Positions 16,821 through 26,962 of a stretch of 61,661 nucleotides of DNA are shown piece by piece (within the stretch, counting starts at the first letter, position 1; each line of letters opens with the position of its first letter). The notes under the pieces were generated by a model. That model searched no databases and had not been told where the DNA came from. It was given only the letters and a program-made list of their open reading frames with translations. The translations under genes were made by a program, and so were the position numbers. The stretch is from Bacillota bacterium (GTDB lineage: Bacteria; Bacillota; Clostridia; Acetivibrionales; DSM-2933): NCBI GenBank assembly GCA_023430975.1, contig JAEYYB010000021.1:1-61661 (forward strand), given 5' to 3'.

Positions 16821-19181
16821 TCATTCTGCTCGCAAGGCTTCCACTGGATCCTTCTTTGCTGCCATTCTAGCAGGCAGTAATCCCCCAATCAATGTCAATG
16901 TGACGCTGATTACTATTAATAGAATTGCGTGAAGGGGGTTTAACTGTGCTACATTTGGTAAATCTGTCATTTCCTTTATTATTACGTTTACAGGAATAGT
17001 GAGCAGATAGGCAATGCTTATACCTAAAATACCGGAGAAAGAACCAATGATAAAGGTTTCAGCATTAAATACACGGGAAATATCCTTCTTTCTTGCACCA
17101 AGTGCACGTAAAACACCTATTTCCTTTGTGCGTTCCAAAACAGAAATATATGTTATTATTCCTATCATTATGAGAGAAACGATAAGTGAAATTGATGCAA
17201 AAGCGATCAATACCAAGGTAATTGCGTCCATTATGCCGCCGGTCATTTCTGACATGGAACTTGCAAGATCAGAGTAAATAATCATGTCTTCCTGTGATTT
17301 ACCGTTGTTATAGTTGTCAAGATGTGCTAAAACAACATCTTTAGATTCAAAGTCAGACGGATAAAGATAAACCATAAATGGGGTTGAATCACCGCCCAGG
17401 TAGGCCAAAACTGTAGTTTTTGCCTTTTCATCCAAGCTTTCCATAGTAATAACATTATAATTTGATTCGTGTTGTGCTTTAACTATCTCAGAGTTTTGAG
17501 CCATATCGATGATTTTTTGAACGAGTTTATCACTATATGCAATTCCATTGCCTATAATTCCAATACTGACATCTGTTTTCAAGCGAACAATTCCAGAGAT
17601 TTTTAAAGTGATACTGTTTTTTGAATTGTACATTGCATTATAGTTGTTGCCAGGAATAAATGTACCCTTGTCGGTTTTTATATAGTAATCATCATTATCG
17701 ATCAGTTTAAATTCTGTTCCGACTATATCCTTAAAATCTATACTTTCTATATTATCTGTATTAAATCCAAGATTTTTTAGCACTGAGTAGTCAATACGAT
17801 TTTTGTTGTCTATGACTAATACTAAATCAGTTTCATCTATAGGGTACTTCCCTGATAGCAGGTCATAGTTTTTCTCCAAGTAGGATAACGATGAATCGCC
17901 TAATGGTTCAGGATAGGAGGATAGTCCTTTCCCACTAAAGCCGGATGCCATGGATTGAGTGTCATTGATATCGGAGTTCATTCCAATTGCCAATGATACT
18001 GGTGAAGCTTTTCCATTAGTTTGGCGGAGTAAATTCATTCCGGTCATTCGGGTGTAGCCAATGCTGCTTAATACTTTAGAGTCAATAGAGTTAATATACT
18101 TAATATAATCTTCTGTAATGATATTTGTATGGATCAACGATCCCTTAGTGGGGTCATAAAGATAAACTTTATCAGAATCTATTGTTTTTCTATTTCCTAC
18201 CATGTTTTCTCTCATTTCGCCACGCATTTTCTCCAAACTTTCTTCATCAGTGTTCATGGATGTTTGGGAAATGATGATGGGAAACTCAGAAAGAGCGTCC
18301 CTCTGGAACTTGTCGATTTGAAGTTGGAAACCAGATGAAAGGCTTAAAATCAGAGCAATACCAATAATTCCAATACTCGATGCAAGGGCAGTAAGTGCGG
18401 TTCTCCATTTTTTTGTTGAGATATTTTTACCTGACAATTTAAGAGCAGTAGCAAAATTCATGCTGGTTTTTTTCAGTGCATAGCCTGTATCATCATTAGC
18501 AGCTTTGTAAGGATTACTGTCATCAACAACTTCACCATCTTTAAATTTTACAATACGATCTGCGTATTGCTCTGCAAGCTCAGGATTGTGTGTAACCATT
18601 ATGACCAGTTTGTCAGCAGCAATTTCCCTGATAAGATCCATGATCTGCTCACTAGTAGTAGTATCTAAGGCACCAGTAGGTTCATCAGCTAAAATAATAT
18701 CCGGATCATTTGCAAGAGCACGAGCTATAGCAACCCTTTGCATCTGTCCACCTGAAAGCTGATTGGGCTTTTTATGGATATGATCCTGTAGTCCAACCCT
18801 TTCCAGTACTTCAAGAGCTTTCTTGTGCTTTTCATCAGCCGAAACACCACTTAAAGTCATTCCCATTTCTACATTATCTATAATGCTTAAATGATTAATA
18901 AGATTATAGCTTTGAAAAATAAAACCTACACTATTATTACGATAAGCATCCCAGTCTGAATCTTTAAAGTGTTTTGTGGATTTATTATTTATAATCAAAT
19001 CACCGTTGTCGTAATGATCCAGCCCTCCAATTATATTGAGGCAAGTAGTTTTACCGGATCCACTTTGCCCTAAAATAGCAACAAACTCATTTTTCCTGAA
19101 GTTCAAGCTTATATTATTTAATGCAACCTGAGTAAAATCTCCTGTTGTATAGCTTTTCTTGATTTCTTTTAATTGTAGCAT
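16821..19181 (-). CDS. ABC transporter, ATPase fused to FtsX/MacB-type permease
   Basis: In this 786-residue fusion the N-terminal ATPase has Walker A GQSGSGKTT (38-46), signature LSGGQMQRVAIARAL, Walker B IILADEPTGALD and switch histidine MVTHNPEL. After a linker come a membrane segment (about 265-285), a large extracytoplasmic domain of about 330 residues, and three C-terminal membrane segments with the FtsX signature VLERTKEIGVLRALGARKKDI. Such MacB-like systems use mechanotransmission for peptide or antibiotic export or lipoprotein handling. A single-chain arrangement suggests a homodimer. AAAGGAGA precedes the ATG. No dedicated two-component system is adjacent. Confidence 0.9.
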   Translation of the reverse strand: MLQLKEIKKSYTTGDFTQVALNNISLNFRKNEFVAILGQSGSGKTTCLNIIGGLDHYDNGDLIINNKSTKHFKDSDWDAYRNNSVGFIFQSYNLINHLSIIDNVEMGMTLSGVSADEKHKKALEVLERVGLQDHIHKKPNQLSGGQMQRVAIARALANDPDIILADEPTGALDTTTSEQIMDLIREIAADKLVIMVTHNPELAEQYADRIVKFKDGEVVDDSNPYKAANDDTGYALKKTSMNFATALKLSGKNISTKKWRTALTALASSIGIIGIALILSLSSGFQLQIDKFQRDALSEFPIIISQTSMNTDEESLEKMRGEMRENMVGNRKTIDSDKVYLYDPTKGSLIHTNIITEDYIKYINSIDSKVLSSIGYTRMTGMNLLRQTNGKASPVSLAIGMNSDINDTQSMASGFSGKGLSSYPEPLGDSSLSYLEKNYDLLSGKYPIDETDLVLVIDNKNRIDYSVLKNLGFNTDNIESIDFKDIVGTEFKLIDNDDYYIKTDKGTFIPGNNYNAMYNSKNSITLKISGIVRLKTDVSIGIIGNGIAYSDKLVQKIIDMAQNSEIVKAQHESNYNVITMESLDEKAKTTVLAYLGGDSTPFMVYLYPSDFESKDVVLAHLDNYNNGKSQEDMIIYSDLASSMSEMTGGIMDAITLVLIAFASISLIVSLIMIGIITYISVLERTKEIGVLRALGARKKDISRVFNAETFIIGSFSGILGISIAYLLTIPVNVIIKEMTDLPNVAQLNPLHAILLIVISVTLTLIGGLLPARMAAKKDPVEALRAE

Positions 19182-19765
19182 TCTATTATCTCCTTTTATT
19201 GTTGCAGTGAGAGGTGAAGAAGATTTATGTTTTTCACACTAATCTGCATATGTAAGCAAGCATTACTAATAATATCTCAATATTAACTTAAAGTATACCT
19301 GGTGTGCTTCTAAAGTCAAAGAATTAGGATATTCCCTATTAGGTAATAGTAAATAATTAGCTGGTTGTGACATTTCAAAAAGCTGAATTGATGATATTAC
19401 ATAAAAAATACTTTAATAATGTATTTTTTATGTAATATCATCATTAAATAAATAGCGGATATCCATGAAAGGAAATTTAATAAAGTCATATGGGAGAAGG
19501 AACAGGGCATAACCTATATAATCAACTATAATTTTTATTTTAATATGTATGTATATTTTATATTTCTACACAAATACTAAAAAACCTTCTATGGACAGTT
19601 CCAATTCTATATTGGATAATAGGAAGTAGGTAGATAGAAAACCACATTAAAGAACAGATTTGATCAATGTTCATATTTAGTTCATATTTTTATAGTAAAA
19701 TTAAATTATACAATTTATTCAGGACACAATAATAACTTATGAAGAGTAAAAGGAGCAGATGTATT
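19182..19765. other. 584-bp AT-rich intergenic region
   Basis: It lies between divergent genes (ABC transporter and alarmone synthetase). Apart from the 22-bp inverted repeat at 19390-19442 I see only AT-rich DNA with several weak -10-like boxes and no supported ORF or RNA. Confidence 0.5.
19390..19442. repeat. Perfect 22-bp inverted repeat
   Basis: GATGATATTACATAAAAAATAC and its exact complement flank a 9-base loop. The inner A and T runs mean it could act as a terminator in either direction, but no gene ends here. It is unrelated to the AAAAGTG element family. Confidence 0.7.
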
Positions 19766-20503
19766 ATGGAGAGTAATAAAAACATAAATCTAAAGCAAAT
19801 AAAAACAGAACTAACTCGATTTATGATGTCTTATAAATTTGCATTGGATGAGGTTAATACAAAGATTGATATTTTGAGGCAAGAGTTTCGCTATATTCAT
19901 GATTATAATCCTATTGAGCATGTTAAATCTCGTCTAAAGACGCCTGAAAGCATTGTAAATAAAGTTAATAGAAAAGGATACGAACTAACAGTATCTTCAA
20001 TAAAAGAGAATGTCCGAGATATTGCGGGCATTCGAATTACTTGTTCCTTTATTTCAGATATTTATGAATTAAAAGATATGCTGCAAAATCAAAAAAATAT
20101 AAAGGTAATTGAATGTAAGGATTATATAAAGAATCCTAAGCCTAACGGTTATAAGAGCTTGCATTTGATATTACAAATACCTATTTTTATGTCTGACAGA
20201 TCAGAAGATGTCTATGTTGAAGTTCAAATAAGAACAATTGCTATGGACTTCTGGGCCAGTTTAGAGCATAAAATTTACTATAAATATGACAAAGAAATTC
20301 CTGAAGGTTTGAAGGAAGAGCTTAAGATGGCAGCAGTTAGGGTATCACAACTCGATGAGAAAATGGAGAGCATTCATAAAGAGATTAGTCAATTTAAAGA
20401 GAAGGAAGATTTAAATGATGGATTGGAGGAAGTATTTATTGATAATGAAAGATTCAATATTCCCCATGACTTTTTAACAAAGTATATACAATCATGGGGA
20501 TAA
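19766..20503 (+). CDS. Small alarmone synthetase, (p)ppGpp synthase (RelQ/YjbM-like)
   Basis: I start at the ATG at 19766, with AAGGAG upstream; the frame extends to 19739 without a site. The roughly 245-residue protein has a RelA/SpoT synthetase domain only: VRDIAGIRITCSFISDIY, NPKPNGYKSLHLI and VEVQIRTIAMDFWASLEH. It lacks hydrolase, TGS and ACT domains. It should make (p)ppGpp from ATP and GDP/GTP in the cytoplasm, controlled by expression or ligand rather than by ribosomes. The C-terminal helices (EKMESIHKEISQFKEKED) match the tetramerisation tail of this class. Confidence 0.93.
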   Translation: MESNKNINLKQIKTELTRFMMSYKFALDEVNTKIDILRQEFRYIHDYNPIEHVKSRLKTPESIVNKVNRKGYELTVSSIKENVRDIAGIRITCSFISDIYELKDMLQNQKNIKVIECKDYIKNPKPNGYKSLHLILQIPIFMSDRSEDVYVEVQIRTIAMDFWASLEHKIYYKYDKEIPEGLKEELKMAAVRVSQLDEKMESIHKEISQFKEKEDLNDGLEEVFIDNERFNIPHDFLTKYIQSWG

Positions 20504-20515
20504 TGAAAATTATGA

Positions 20516-20746
20516 GAAACGGAGATTGATTACTTTTGGGACAGGCTTTCTGCAATACCTGAGGCAGAGCAATGCGGGTGGATTAAAGATAAATTTGGAG
20601 TTTCATGGCAGATTGTTCCTGAGAACATGGATGATATAATGTTTAATGGATCAAGGGATGAGATACAAAGAGTTACTGAAGCGTTCTTAAAAATGAAAAA
20701 ATTTGATTTAAAAGAATTGGAAAAAGCACGTTTAGGAGATGGATAA
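20516..20746 (+). pseudogene. C-terminal fragment of a PhnB-like (VOC) protein
   Basis: The frame reads ETEIDYFWDRLSAIP, then EQCGWIKDKFGVSWQIVP, and ends KARLGDG with a TAA at 20744. This is the typical second half of PhnB / 3-demethylubiquinone-methyltransferase-like VOC proteins. The first half is absent and an in-frame TGA lies immediately upstream, so it is a truncated remnant abutting the alarmone synthetase gene. Confidence 0.75.
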
Positions 20747-20770
20747 AATAAGATAAAAAAAGGAGGAATT

Positions 20771-20815
20771 ATGTCGGATTTTGTAGAAATACATATAGAA
20801 GAATTGCATTCTTAG
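20771..20815 (+). CDS. Possible 14-codon leader peptide
   Basis: A strong AAAGGAGG site precedes an ATG encoding MSDFVEIHIEELHS and a stop, 33 bp before the GGDEF/EAL gene. It could be a short leader or the 5' remnant of a lost gene. The excellent ribosome binding site is the only support. Confidence 0.3.
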   Translation: MSDFVEIHIEELHS

Positions 20816-20848
20816 TATGCCTAAGCTTTTGGAGGTAGTTATTGTTTT

Positions 20849-23458
20849 ATGCCAATTAAAACTATTATGCACCGGTCTCCAACAAGTATATTAATTTTTC
20901 TGCCTCTTGCAGCACTTTCCTTATTTTTTCTTTTGAAGCCTATTGTCATTTTTCCGGGTATGGAATTTTCTATACCTTCAGTTACCCTGTTGATGATCGT
21001 TTGCCTGTATGGGTTAAAGGAGTCCTTCATAACTGCAATATTTGTTTATGGAACTGCTGTAATACTTGGTAGGACTGATCTGCAATCGGCTGTTGTTTAT
21101 ATTGCTGCAATTGCATTTATAGCCTGGAGAGTGAGAATCAAGCATAATGGACTTATTACCAGTACAATGTTATTCTGGTTGTTGATTGGTGGGCCGATTA
21201 TGGCTGTTCTCGCCACGATTGTAAACGGCAATATTAATCAAATAATGGTTTTCCAGATTCAGAATGAAGTAACCATTGCTCTATTGAGCAGCCTGCTAGT
21301 TGATGTTTTATTCACATATACTCCACTCAATAGACTCGGCACCGATAAACATGTACCAATTGGCTTTCATTTCAACCGTATTATGATTCATACATCACTT
21401 GCTGCTATAACAATTCCTTATCTTTTATATATGGGTATAGCTGGCTATAATAGCACAAAACGCATGGAGGATTCAGTTCACAATACATTTGTTTCCCAAC
21501 TTCAGACAATAGAAAGTTATCTTCACAATCAAACTGAAAGCGATCTCTTTAAATTAAAACAGCAAGGCATCGTGCAGGTGTCCCGCTTGAATGAGGAGCT
21601 TAAGAACATTTCAGCAGGCACCGGTACCGAAATTGTCGTTACCGACAATAATAACACAGTTATGGGATCAAATTCAGATATTACTATAGGAAAACCTTTT
21701 ATATGGTACATGGGAGGTAGTATTGCCGATAAATTTGCGAATACATACTATTGGGTACCGAATCAGGAATTTGGCAGCGAGTTGGAACATTGGAGTTATG
21801 GATACATGATTAGAGAAAAGGATATTCCGCTTCTGCGGCTAAAAGCTGTCATGATGACACCATTTAAACCCTTTCTGTCAAATTTATTAAGTACTTATAT
21901 TTATCAGATTTGGGTATATCTGTTGTTTTGCTCTGTCATACTTATCCTTAGTATCTTTTATAATCGCATCTTTTTTAAACCTTTAGAGAAGTTGGCTGAA
22001 TCTACAACAGGAATTCATATACAACTGGCCGACGGAAATGGTATTGAATGGAATAAAAGCAGTATCGTTGAGATTGACTCGCTGGTAAATAACTTCAAAA
22101 CCGTTACTGATGGCCTGGAAGGCATGCTTCATCGAACGCATCATCTGGCATATTACGACTTTCTGACCGGACTACCAAATAGATTATCCATGCAGGATGC
22201 CCTCATTAAATTACTCCGCAGCAATTATAAAGAGAGAAATTTGGCGTTGCTGTTTTTTGATTTGGATCGTTTTAAACAAGTGAACGATTCCCTTGGCCAC
22301 GCCGTGGGAGATCAACTTCTGCAAGAAATTGCTGCACGCCTTAGAACAATTGAATCGGAATGTATAAGAATTTTTCGAGTGAGCGGAGATGAGTTTGTTG
22401 CCATTGCGGATGGAATGGATCAGGTGTCTGCAGAACAAACCGCCCAGCATATTTTGAGCATAATTAGCCAACCGGTATATATCGACCAACATGAGCTGCA
22501 CATAACATCAAGTATTGGGATTGCACTATATCCCCAGCATGGAGACAATCCTGAAACACTTATGAGGCTTGCCGATACATCCATGTATATTGCCAAGGAA
22601 GAGGGGCGGAACACATATGCTTTGTATACTGAGTCACTTCAAAGCAAATTGTCGGAACAGATATGGATAGAACATCAGCTGCATAAGGCCTTGGATTTGA
22701 ATCAGCTGACTCTACACTATCAAGCAATAGTTGATGGGGTTACATCTGAGATACATGGAATTGAGGCACTGTTAAGATGGAATCATCCGGAGAAAGGTTT
22801 GATTTCCCCTATGCAATTCATTCCTATTGCCGAACAATCAGGTCTCATTATACCTATCGGACAATGGGTACTGAGGGAAGCCTGTCTGCAGAATAAGAAA
22901 TGGCAGGATGAAGGATTTAAAAAGGTCCGAATTGCTGTCAATCTATCGGCAAGGCAATTTTACAGTGGAAGCTTAACAGAAGAGATTCAAACGATATTGA
23001 AGGAGACAGGGCTAATGCCACAATATCTGGAACTTGAGATTACTGAGGGATTTATGATTAAGGACCCAGACTACGTGAACACAGTAATAAACGAACTAAG
23101 AGCAATGGGAGTTACAGTTTCAATAGATGATTTTGGCACAGGCTATTCCTCTCTAAGTCAGCTCAGAAATTTCTCTGTCAACGTGGTAAAGATAGATAGA
23201 TCCTTTGTTCAAAACATCGGAATAGACCGAAGCAACATATCTATTGTAAGGGCTATTATTGAACTTGCACATGGAATGAATCTGAAGGTTGTTGCAGAAG
23301 GCATTGAGACAGAAATAGAAAGAAATCTTTTGCTGCAGCATAATTGTGATGAAATGCAGGGGTACTTTTTTGCAAAGCCAATGGATTCGGACAGATTTGC
23401 TCAATTATGGCGTCAACGCATGATCAACTCAACATTAATGGAAAGTTTGAGGTCTTAA
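20849..23458 (+). CDS. Membrane GGDEF-EAL cyclic-di-GMP protein
   Basis: This 869-residue protein starts with about six membrane segments (residues 10-185), then an extracytoplasmic sensor-like region (about 210-335), another membrane segment (about 350-370) and a HAMP-like stretch. The GGDEF domain has SGDEF (near 511) in place of GGDEF, so cyclase activity is uncertain. The EAL domain keeps EALLRWNHPEKG (near 638), DDFGTGYSSL and VVAEGIETE, so phosphodiesterase activity is plausible. GGAGG lies 13 bp before the ATG, a rather long spacing. It likely lowers cyclic-di-GMP in response to an external signal. Confidence 0.87.
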   Translation: MPIKTIMHRSPTSILIFLPLAALSLFFLLKPIVIFPGMEFSIPSVTLLMIVCLYGLKESFITAIFVYGTAVILGRTDLQSAVVYIAAIAFIAWRVRIKHNGLITSTMLFWLLIGGPIMAVLATIVNGNINQIMVFQIQNEVTIALLSSLLVDVLFTYTPLNRLGTDKHVPIGFHFNRIMIHTSLAAITIPYLLYMGIAGYNSTKRMEDSVHNTFVSQLQTIESYLHNQTESDLFKLKQQGIVQVSRLNEELKNISAGTGTEIVVTDNNNTVMGSNSDITIGKPFIWYMGGSIADKFANTYYWVPNQEFGSELEHWSYGYMIREKDIPLLRLKAVMMTPFKPFLSNLLSTYIYQIWVYLLFCSVILILSIFYNRIFFKPLEKLAESTTGIHIQLADGNGIEWNKSSIVEIDSLVNNFKTVTDGLEGMLHRTHHLAYYDFLTGLPNRLSMQDALIKLLRSNYKERNLALLFFDLDRFKQVNDSLGHAVGDQLLQEIAARLRTIESECIRIFRVSGDEFVAIADGMDQVSAEQTAQHILSIISQPVYIDQHELHITSSIGIALYPQHGDNPETLMRLADTSMYIAKEEGRNTYALYTESLQSKLSEQIWIEHQLHKALDLNQLTLHYQAIVDGVTSEIHGIEALLRWNHPEKGLISPMQFIPIAEQSGLIIPIGQWVLREACLQNKKWQDEGFKKVRIAVNLSARQFYSGSLTEEIQTILKETGLMPQYLELEITEGFMIKDPDYVNTVINELRAMGVTVSIDDFGTGYSSLSQLRNFSVNVVKIDRSFVQNIGIDRSNISIVRAIIELAHGMNLKVVAEGIETEIERNLLLQHNCDEMQGYFFAKPMDSDRFAQLWRQRMINSTLMESLRS

Positions 23459-23535
23459 AATGAGGAAATATAATTGGTCTATTGGCCTCCCATATTCTTG
23501 ACATCTATCTTGCAACAATTTAAAATAAAGTAAAC

Positions 23536-23636
23536 ATATGAAAAGTGAATAATCTTTTACATTTGCCTATCGCAAATCCCGTAAAAGCGTTCGTTATTTG
23601 CTCTGACAAATGTAAGATTATTAACACTTTTCATAT
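23536..23636 (+). repeat. Hairpin element copy 4 (101-bp subfamily B)
   Basis: ATATGAAAAGTG to CACTTTTCATAT, with loop CCCGTAAAAGCGTTCGTT. It differs from copy 5 at only a few positions. It lies between the GGDEF/EAL and SpoIIE genes. Confidence 0.85.
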
Positions 23637-23717
23637 AATAAGACATGGTATATATTCTTGCATTTAGATTATAAGATGTTGTATATATTTGCCGTATAAT
23701 ATGGGGAGCTTTGAAAA

Positions 23718-25415
23718 TTGTCGAGAATACTTAATGTTTTAAGCGTAAAGAATTTATTTAAGTACATATATGAATACAAGCAGCTTCTTTGGCTTGGTGT
23801 GGTAATTGTTTTTTCTTCAGTACTTTTTGAAAAGATATACCTACTTGAGCCTTTTTTTGATAAGACAGTAAATGTTTCATCATATCTATCGTGGCACACC
23901 ATATTCGAGTTTATAAGTATATTGGTTTCCTTATGTGTTTTTCTATTATCCTATTATGCATACAGGCAAAATCGCAGGTTAAGAGGCATATTTATTGCAA
24001 ATGTCTTTTTATGTATGGGAATTGTCGATGTATTTCATGCACTCAGCTTCAAAGGTATGCCGTATTTTTTAATTGAAAACAGCACAGCAGACAGGGCTAC
24101 CACATATTGGATAATTGCCAGACTTATTGGAGCTATTGGAATTGCGGCTGGAAGCTTTATCAAAAGTAATAAAAAATCCAATATTAATCGAAGAGTGTTC
24201 CTGTTTTTTTCAATTTCTTTGTCAATGGTGATATTAGTTGTTGTAACTTATTTCCCACATATTCTACCGGCTATGTACATAGAGGGGGTAGGAGTTACCG
24301 GATTAAAGAAGGTGCTTGAATATCTGGTTATATTGTGTTTATGCTTTGCCGGAATTATGTTTTTGCAGCATTATATTAGAAGGAAAGATAATTCTAGCTA
24401 TTTGTTTGCCGTTGCCATTACGGCAAGTGTTTTTAGTGAACTGGCATTCGTAATGTATACTTCAGTCTATGATATATATAACTATATGGGGCATGTTTAT
24501 AAGTTTATCTCTTACTTTATAGTTTTTAGGGTTGCCTTTATTAATAATATTGAAAAACCATATCTGGCATTGTATAAGGCAAAAATCAAGTTAAAGGCTT
24601 ACGCCGGGAATTTAAATAAACTTGTTGATGAGCGAACAAGAGAGTTATATCAGATGAATAAAAAGCTGCTTGATGACCTTGAATATGCAAGGGATATTCA
24701 AAAAGGCATGCTTCCTCACAATTTACCAAATAATGAGCAGGTTAAATTTGAAGCTAAATATTATCCCGCAGAAACAGTAAGCGGTGACTTTTATAATGTT
24801 ATAAGACTCGATGACCATAGGATAGGGATGTATATAGGTGACGTATCGGGGCATGGGGTCTCTGCTGCAATGCTTACTATCTTTTTAAACCAAAGTATAA
24901 AAACAATTAGGGAATTGGAAGGAAACATGTTTGAGGTTATTAAACCTTCTGAAGTTTTGGAGAATCTTTATAAGTTATACAATAAGGTGAATTTTAAGGA
25001 TGAGGTGTATATTTTATTGTTATATGCCATTTATAACATAAAGACAAAGGAACTTGAGTATTCATCAGCAGGAATGAACGTGGAGCCGATTATAGTGAAG
25101 AAAAATGGAGAGATTATGGAAATGGATATTAAAGGCCTCCCTATCTGTAATCTCATAAATATTTATTCGCCTGATTATACGGATAAGACGACACACTTAG
25201 AAAGCGGAGATAAGGTGTTTTTTTATACCGATGGACTTTTAGAGTTAAATGATAAGCACACAGGGGAGGCTTTTACTAAGGATCGTTTGAAAAGGCTTCT
25301 AGCGGATTATGACGGTAAGGACACTTGTGAGAAGATTGATAGAAATATAAAGGGTATTTGCTATGATGGCCATCAAAAGGACGATGTTACGTTTTTGGTT
25401 ATGCAAGTCAATTGA
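23718..25415 (+). CDS. MASE3 membrane sensor with SpoIIE/RsbU-type PP2C phosphatase
   Basis: The start is a TTG at 23718, with GGGGAG upstream; the nearby ATG at 23701 is out of frame. The 565-residue protein begins with a MASE3 sensor of about eight membrane segments (motifs VDVFHALSFKGMPYF, TTYWIIARLIG). After a short coiled coil (LYQMNKKLLDDLEYARDIQ) comes a PP2C-like serine phosphatase: ARDIQKGMLP, YPAETVSGDFY, IGDVSGHGVSAAM, FFYTDGLLE and KDDVTFLVM. Such phosphatases dephosphorylate anti-anti-sigma factors in partner-switching pathways. No STAS or anti-sigma partner is adjacent. The sensed signal is unknown. Confidence 0.9.
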   Translation: MSRILNVLSVKNLFKYIYEYKQLLWLGVVIVFSSVLFEKIYLLEPFFDKTVNVSSYLSWHTIFEFISILVSLCVFLLSYYAYRQNRRLRGIFIANVFLCMGIVDVFHALSFKGMPYFLIENSTADRATTYWIIARLIGAIGIAAGSFIKSNKKSNINRRVFLFFSISLSMVILVVVTYFPHILPAMYIEGVGVTGLKKVLEYLVILCLCFAGIMFLQHYIRRKDNSSYLFAVAITASVFSELAFVMYTSVYDIYNYMGHVYKFISYFIVFRVAFINNIEKPYLALYKAKIKLKAYAGNLNKLVDERTRELYQMNKKLLDDLEYARDIQKGMLPHNLPNNEQVKFEAKYYPAETVSGDFYNVIRLDDHRIGMYIGDVSGHGVSAAMLTIFLNQSIKTIRELEGNMFEVIKPSEVLENLYKLYNKVNFKDEVYILLLYAIYNIKTKELEYSSAGMNVEPIIVKKNGEIMEMDIKGLPICNLINIYSPDYTDKTTHLESGDKVFFYTDGLLELNDKHTGEAFTKDRLKRLLADYDGKDTCEKIDRNIKGICYDGHQKDDVTFLVMQVN

Positions 25416-25622
25416 GGCATGAATGAAAAATAAGCTTTATCTGTTAGTTTGTGTAGAAATCGGGAGAATTTGAAGAGTATACCACATCACCCAATTAGTT
25501 TACAAATTTATAGAACTAAAAGACAGAAAGTGATACTATGATAAGCCTATCCTGCCATAATTTCTACATTATTTTTTAATGTATTGGAGAGATACTATAG
25601 TCGAGGAGGCTGATTATAGCTT

Positions 25623-26651
25623 ATGGAATTATTTATGCCTGAAAGAGTCTTTTTTGAACCTTCGTCACTAAAGTATCCTCTTGGTAGAGAGCTCTATTCA
25701 TATTTTCAGGATAAGAATATTGAGATTATAAAAACATCGGCACAAAATGTTTCTCGTATGATCCCCGGCACTACTGAGAGAGAAAAGTATCCAAGAGCTA
25801 AAAAGACCCTTGTGGTTACAACAAAAAAAGGAACCCGTCTTGATGTTTGCAAGCCATCGGCAGATTATGAGTTTTCCCTTGTGACAAATTGTCCTGGAAA
25901 CTGTGAATATTGCTATCTACAAACAGCTCAGGCCTTTAAACCCTATTTAAGGACATATGTAAACCTGGAAGATATATTCGATAATATAAAAGCACATATT
26001 GTAAATAATGAAAATAAAATTACTACTTTTGAAGTTGCAAGTTCAGGAGATCCTTTAGGCTTGGAGCATATTACCGGAAGCTTATCCAAGACAATCGAGT
26101 TTTTCGGAAGCCTCGATAATGCAAGGCTGCGGGTGGTAACAAAGTTTGACAAAGTAGAACCGCTGCTTGATTTGAACCATAACTCACACACACGTTTCAG
26201 AGTTAGCATAAATTCCAGATATGTAATAAAAAATTTTGAACATAACACAGCAACCTTCGATGAAAGAATAGAGGCAGCAGCAAAGATAGCCGGAGCAGGC
26301 TATCCAATGGGATTTATCGTAGCACCGATAATGATGTATGAGGGGTGGAAAGAAGAATACACAGAGCTATTTGACCGTTTGAAAAAGCAGATAATTAGTG
26401 TAAATTCCAGCGAGCCCATAACATTCGAGCTCATTCAACACCGTTTTACTACTACTGCAAAAGAGTTTATACTAAAAAGATTCCCAGGTACGAAACTTGA
26501 TATGGATGAGACAAAAAGAACATTAAAATGGGGAAAGTTCGGAAGGTTTAAGTATGTATATCCTAAAGAGCATTCAGGAGAGATTAAGGAGTTCATTTCC
26601 TCACTTATAAAGGAAAGATTTCCAGAGGGAGTTATTGAGTATTTTACATAA
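25623..26651 (+). CDS. splB: Spore photoproduct lyase
   Basis: This 342-residue radical-SAM enzyme repairs the spore photoproduct (5-thyminyl-5,6-dihydrothymine) in germinating spores. The iron-sulfur motif is CPGNCEYCYLQ (Cys 90, 94, 97). The family C-terminus KWGKFGRFKYVYPK is present, as is the N-terminal MPERVFFEPSSL. GAGGAGG lies 13 bp before the ATG; a second in-frame ATG four codons on is also possible. The gene marks the organism as an endospore former. It is monocistronic here. Confidence 0.95.
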   Translation: MELFMPERVFFEPSSLKYPLGRELYSYFQDKNIEIIKTSAQNVSRMIPGTTEREKYPRAKKTLVVTTKKGTRLDVCKPSADYEFSLVTNCPGNCEYCYLQTAQAFKPYLRTYVNLEDIFDNIKAHIVNNENKITTFEVASSGDPLGLEHITGSLSKTIEFFGSLDNARLRVVTKFDKVEPLLDLNHNSHTRFRVSINSRYVIKNFEHNTATFDERIEAAAKIAGAGYPMGFIVAPIMMYEGWKEEYTELFDRLKKQIISVNSSEPITFELIQHRFTTTAKEFILKRFPGTKLDMDETKRTLKWGKFGRFKYVYPKEHSGEIKEFISSLIKERFPEGVIEYFT

Positions 26652-26691
26652 ACTCTTGTATGGGGCATTATAATTATGAAATAATATTCAT

Positions 26692-26743
26692 CATTATGAT
26701 TTAAAGTTATGATTTATAGTTATGATTTATAGTTATGATTTAA
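26692..26743 (+). repeat. Short tandem repeat, 13-bp unit
   Basis: Three tandem copies of AGTTATGATTTAT (26705-26743, last base varied) and a degenerate one before them. It lies in the 311-bp gap between splB and the TerB-like gene; nothing else is seen in that gap except AT-rich DNA. Confidence 0.7.
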
Positions 26744-26962
26744 TGGAAAATGCCGATAAAACTATTGAATCAGGTGAAAATTTGTCATACCAATTTTCTT
26801 ATAATGCGGCATATTTTTCATGTTTTTAATGTGATTATATTGATATTTATAAGTTGGTTGTGATAAAATTAATAAAATTGGCTAAAGGTATTAAAAAGAG
26901 TAAGGTGTAATTTAATAATACTTAAAAAATGCTAAAAAATACTAATTCGAGGAGGAAGAAAA

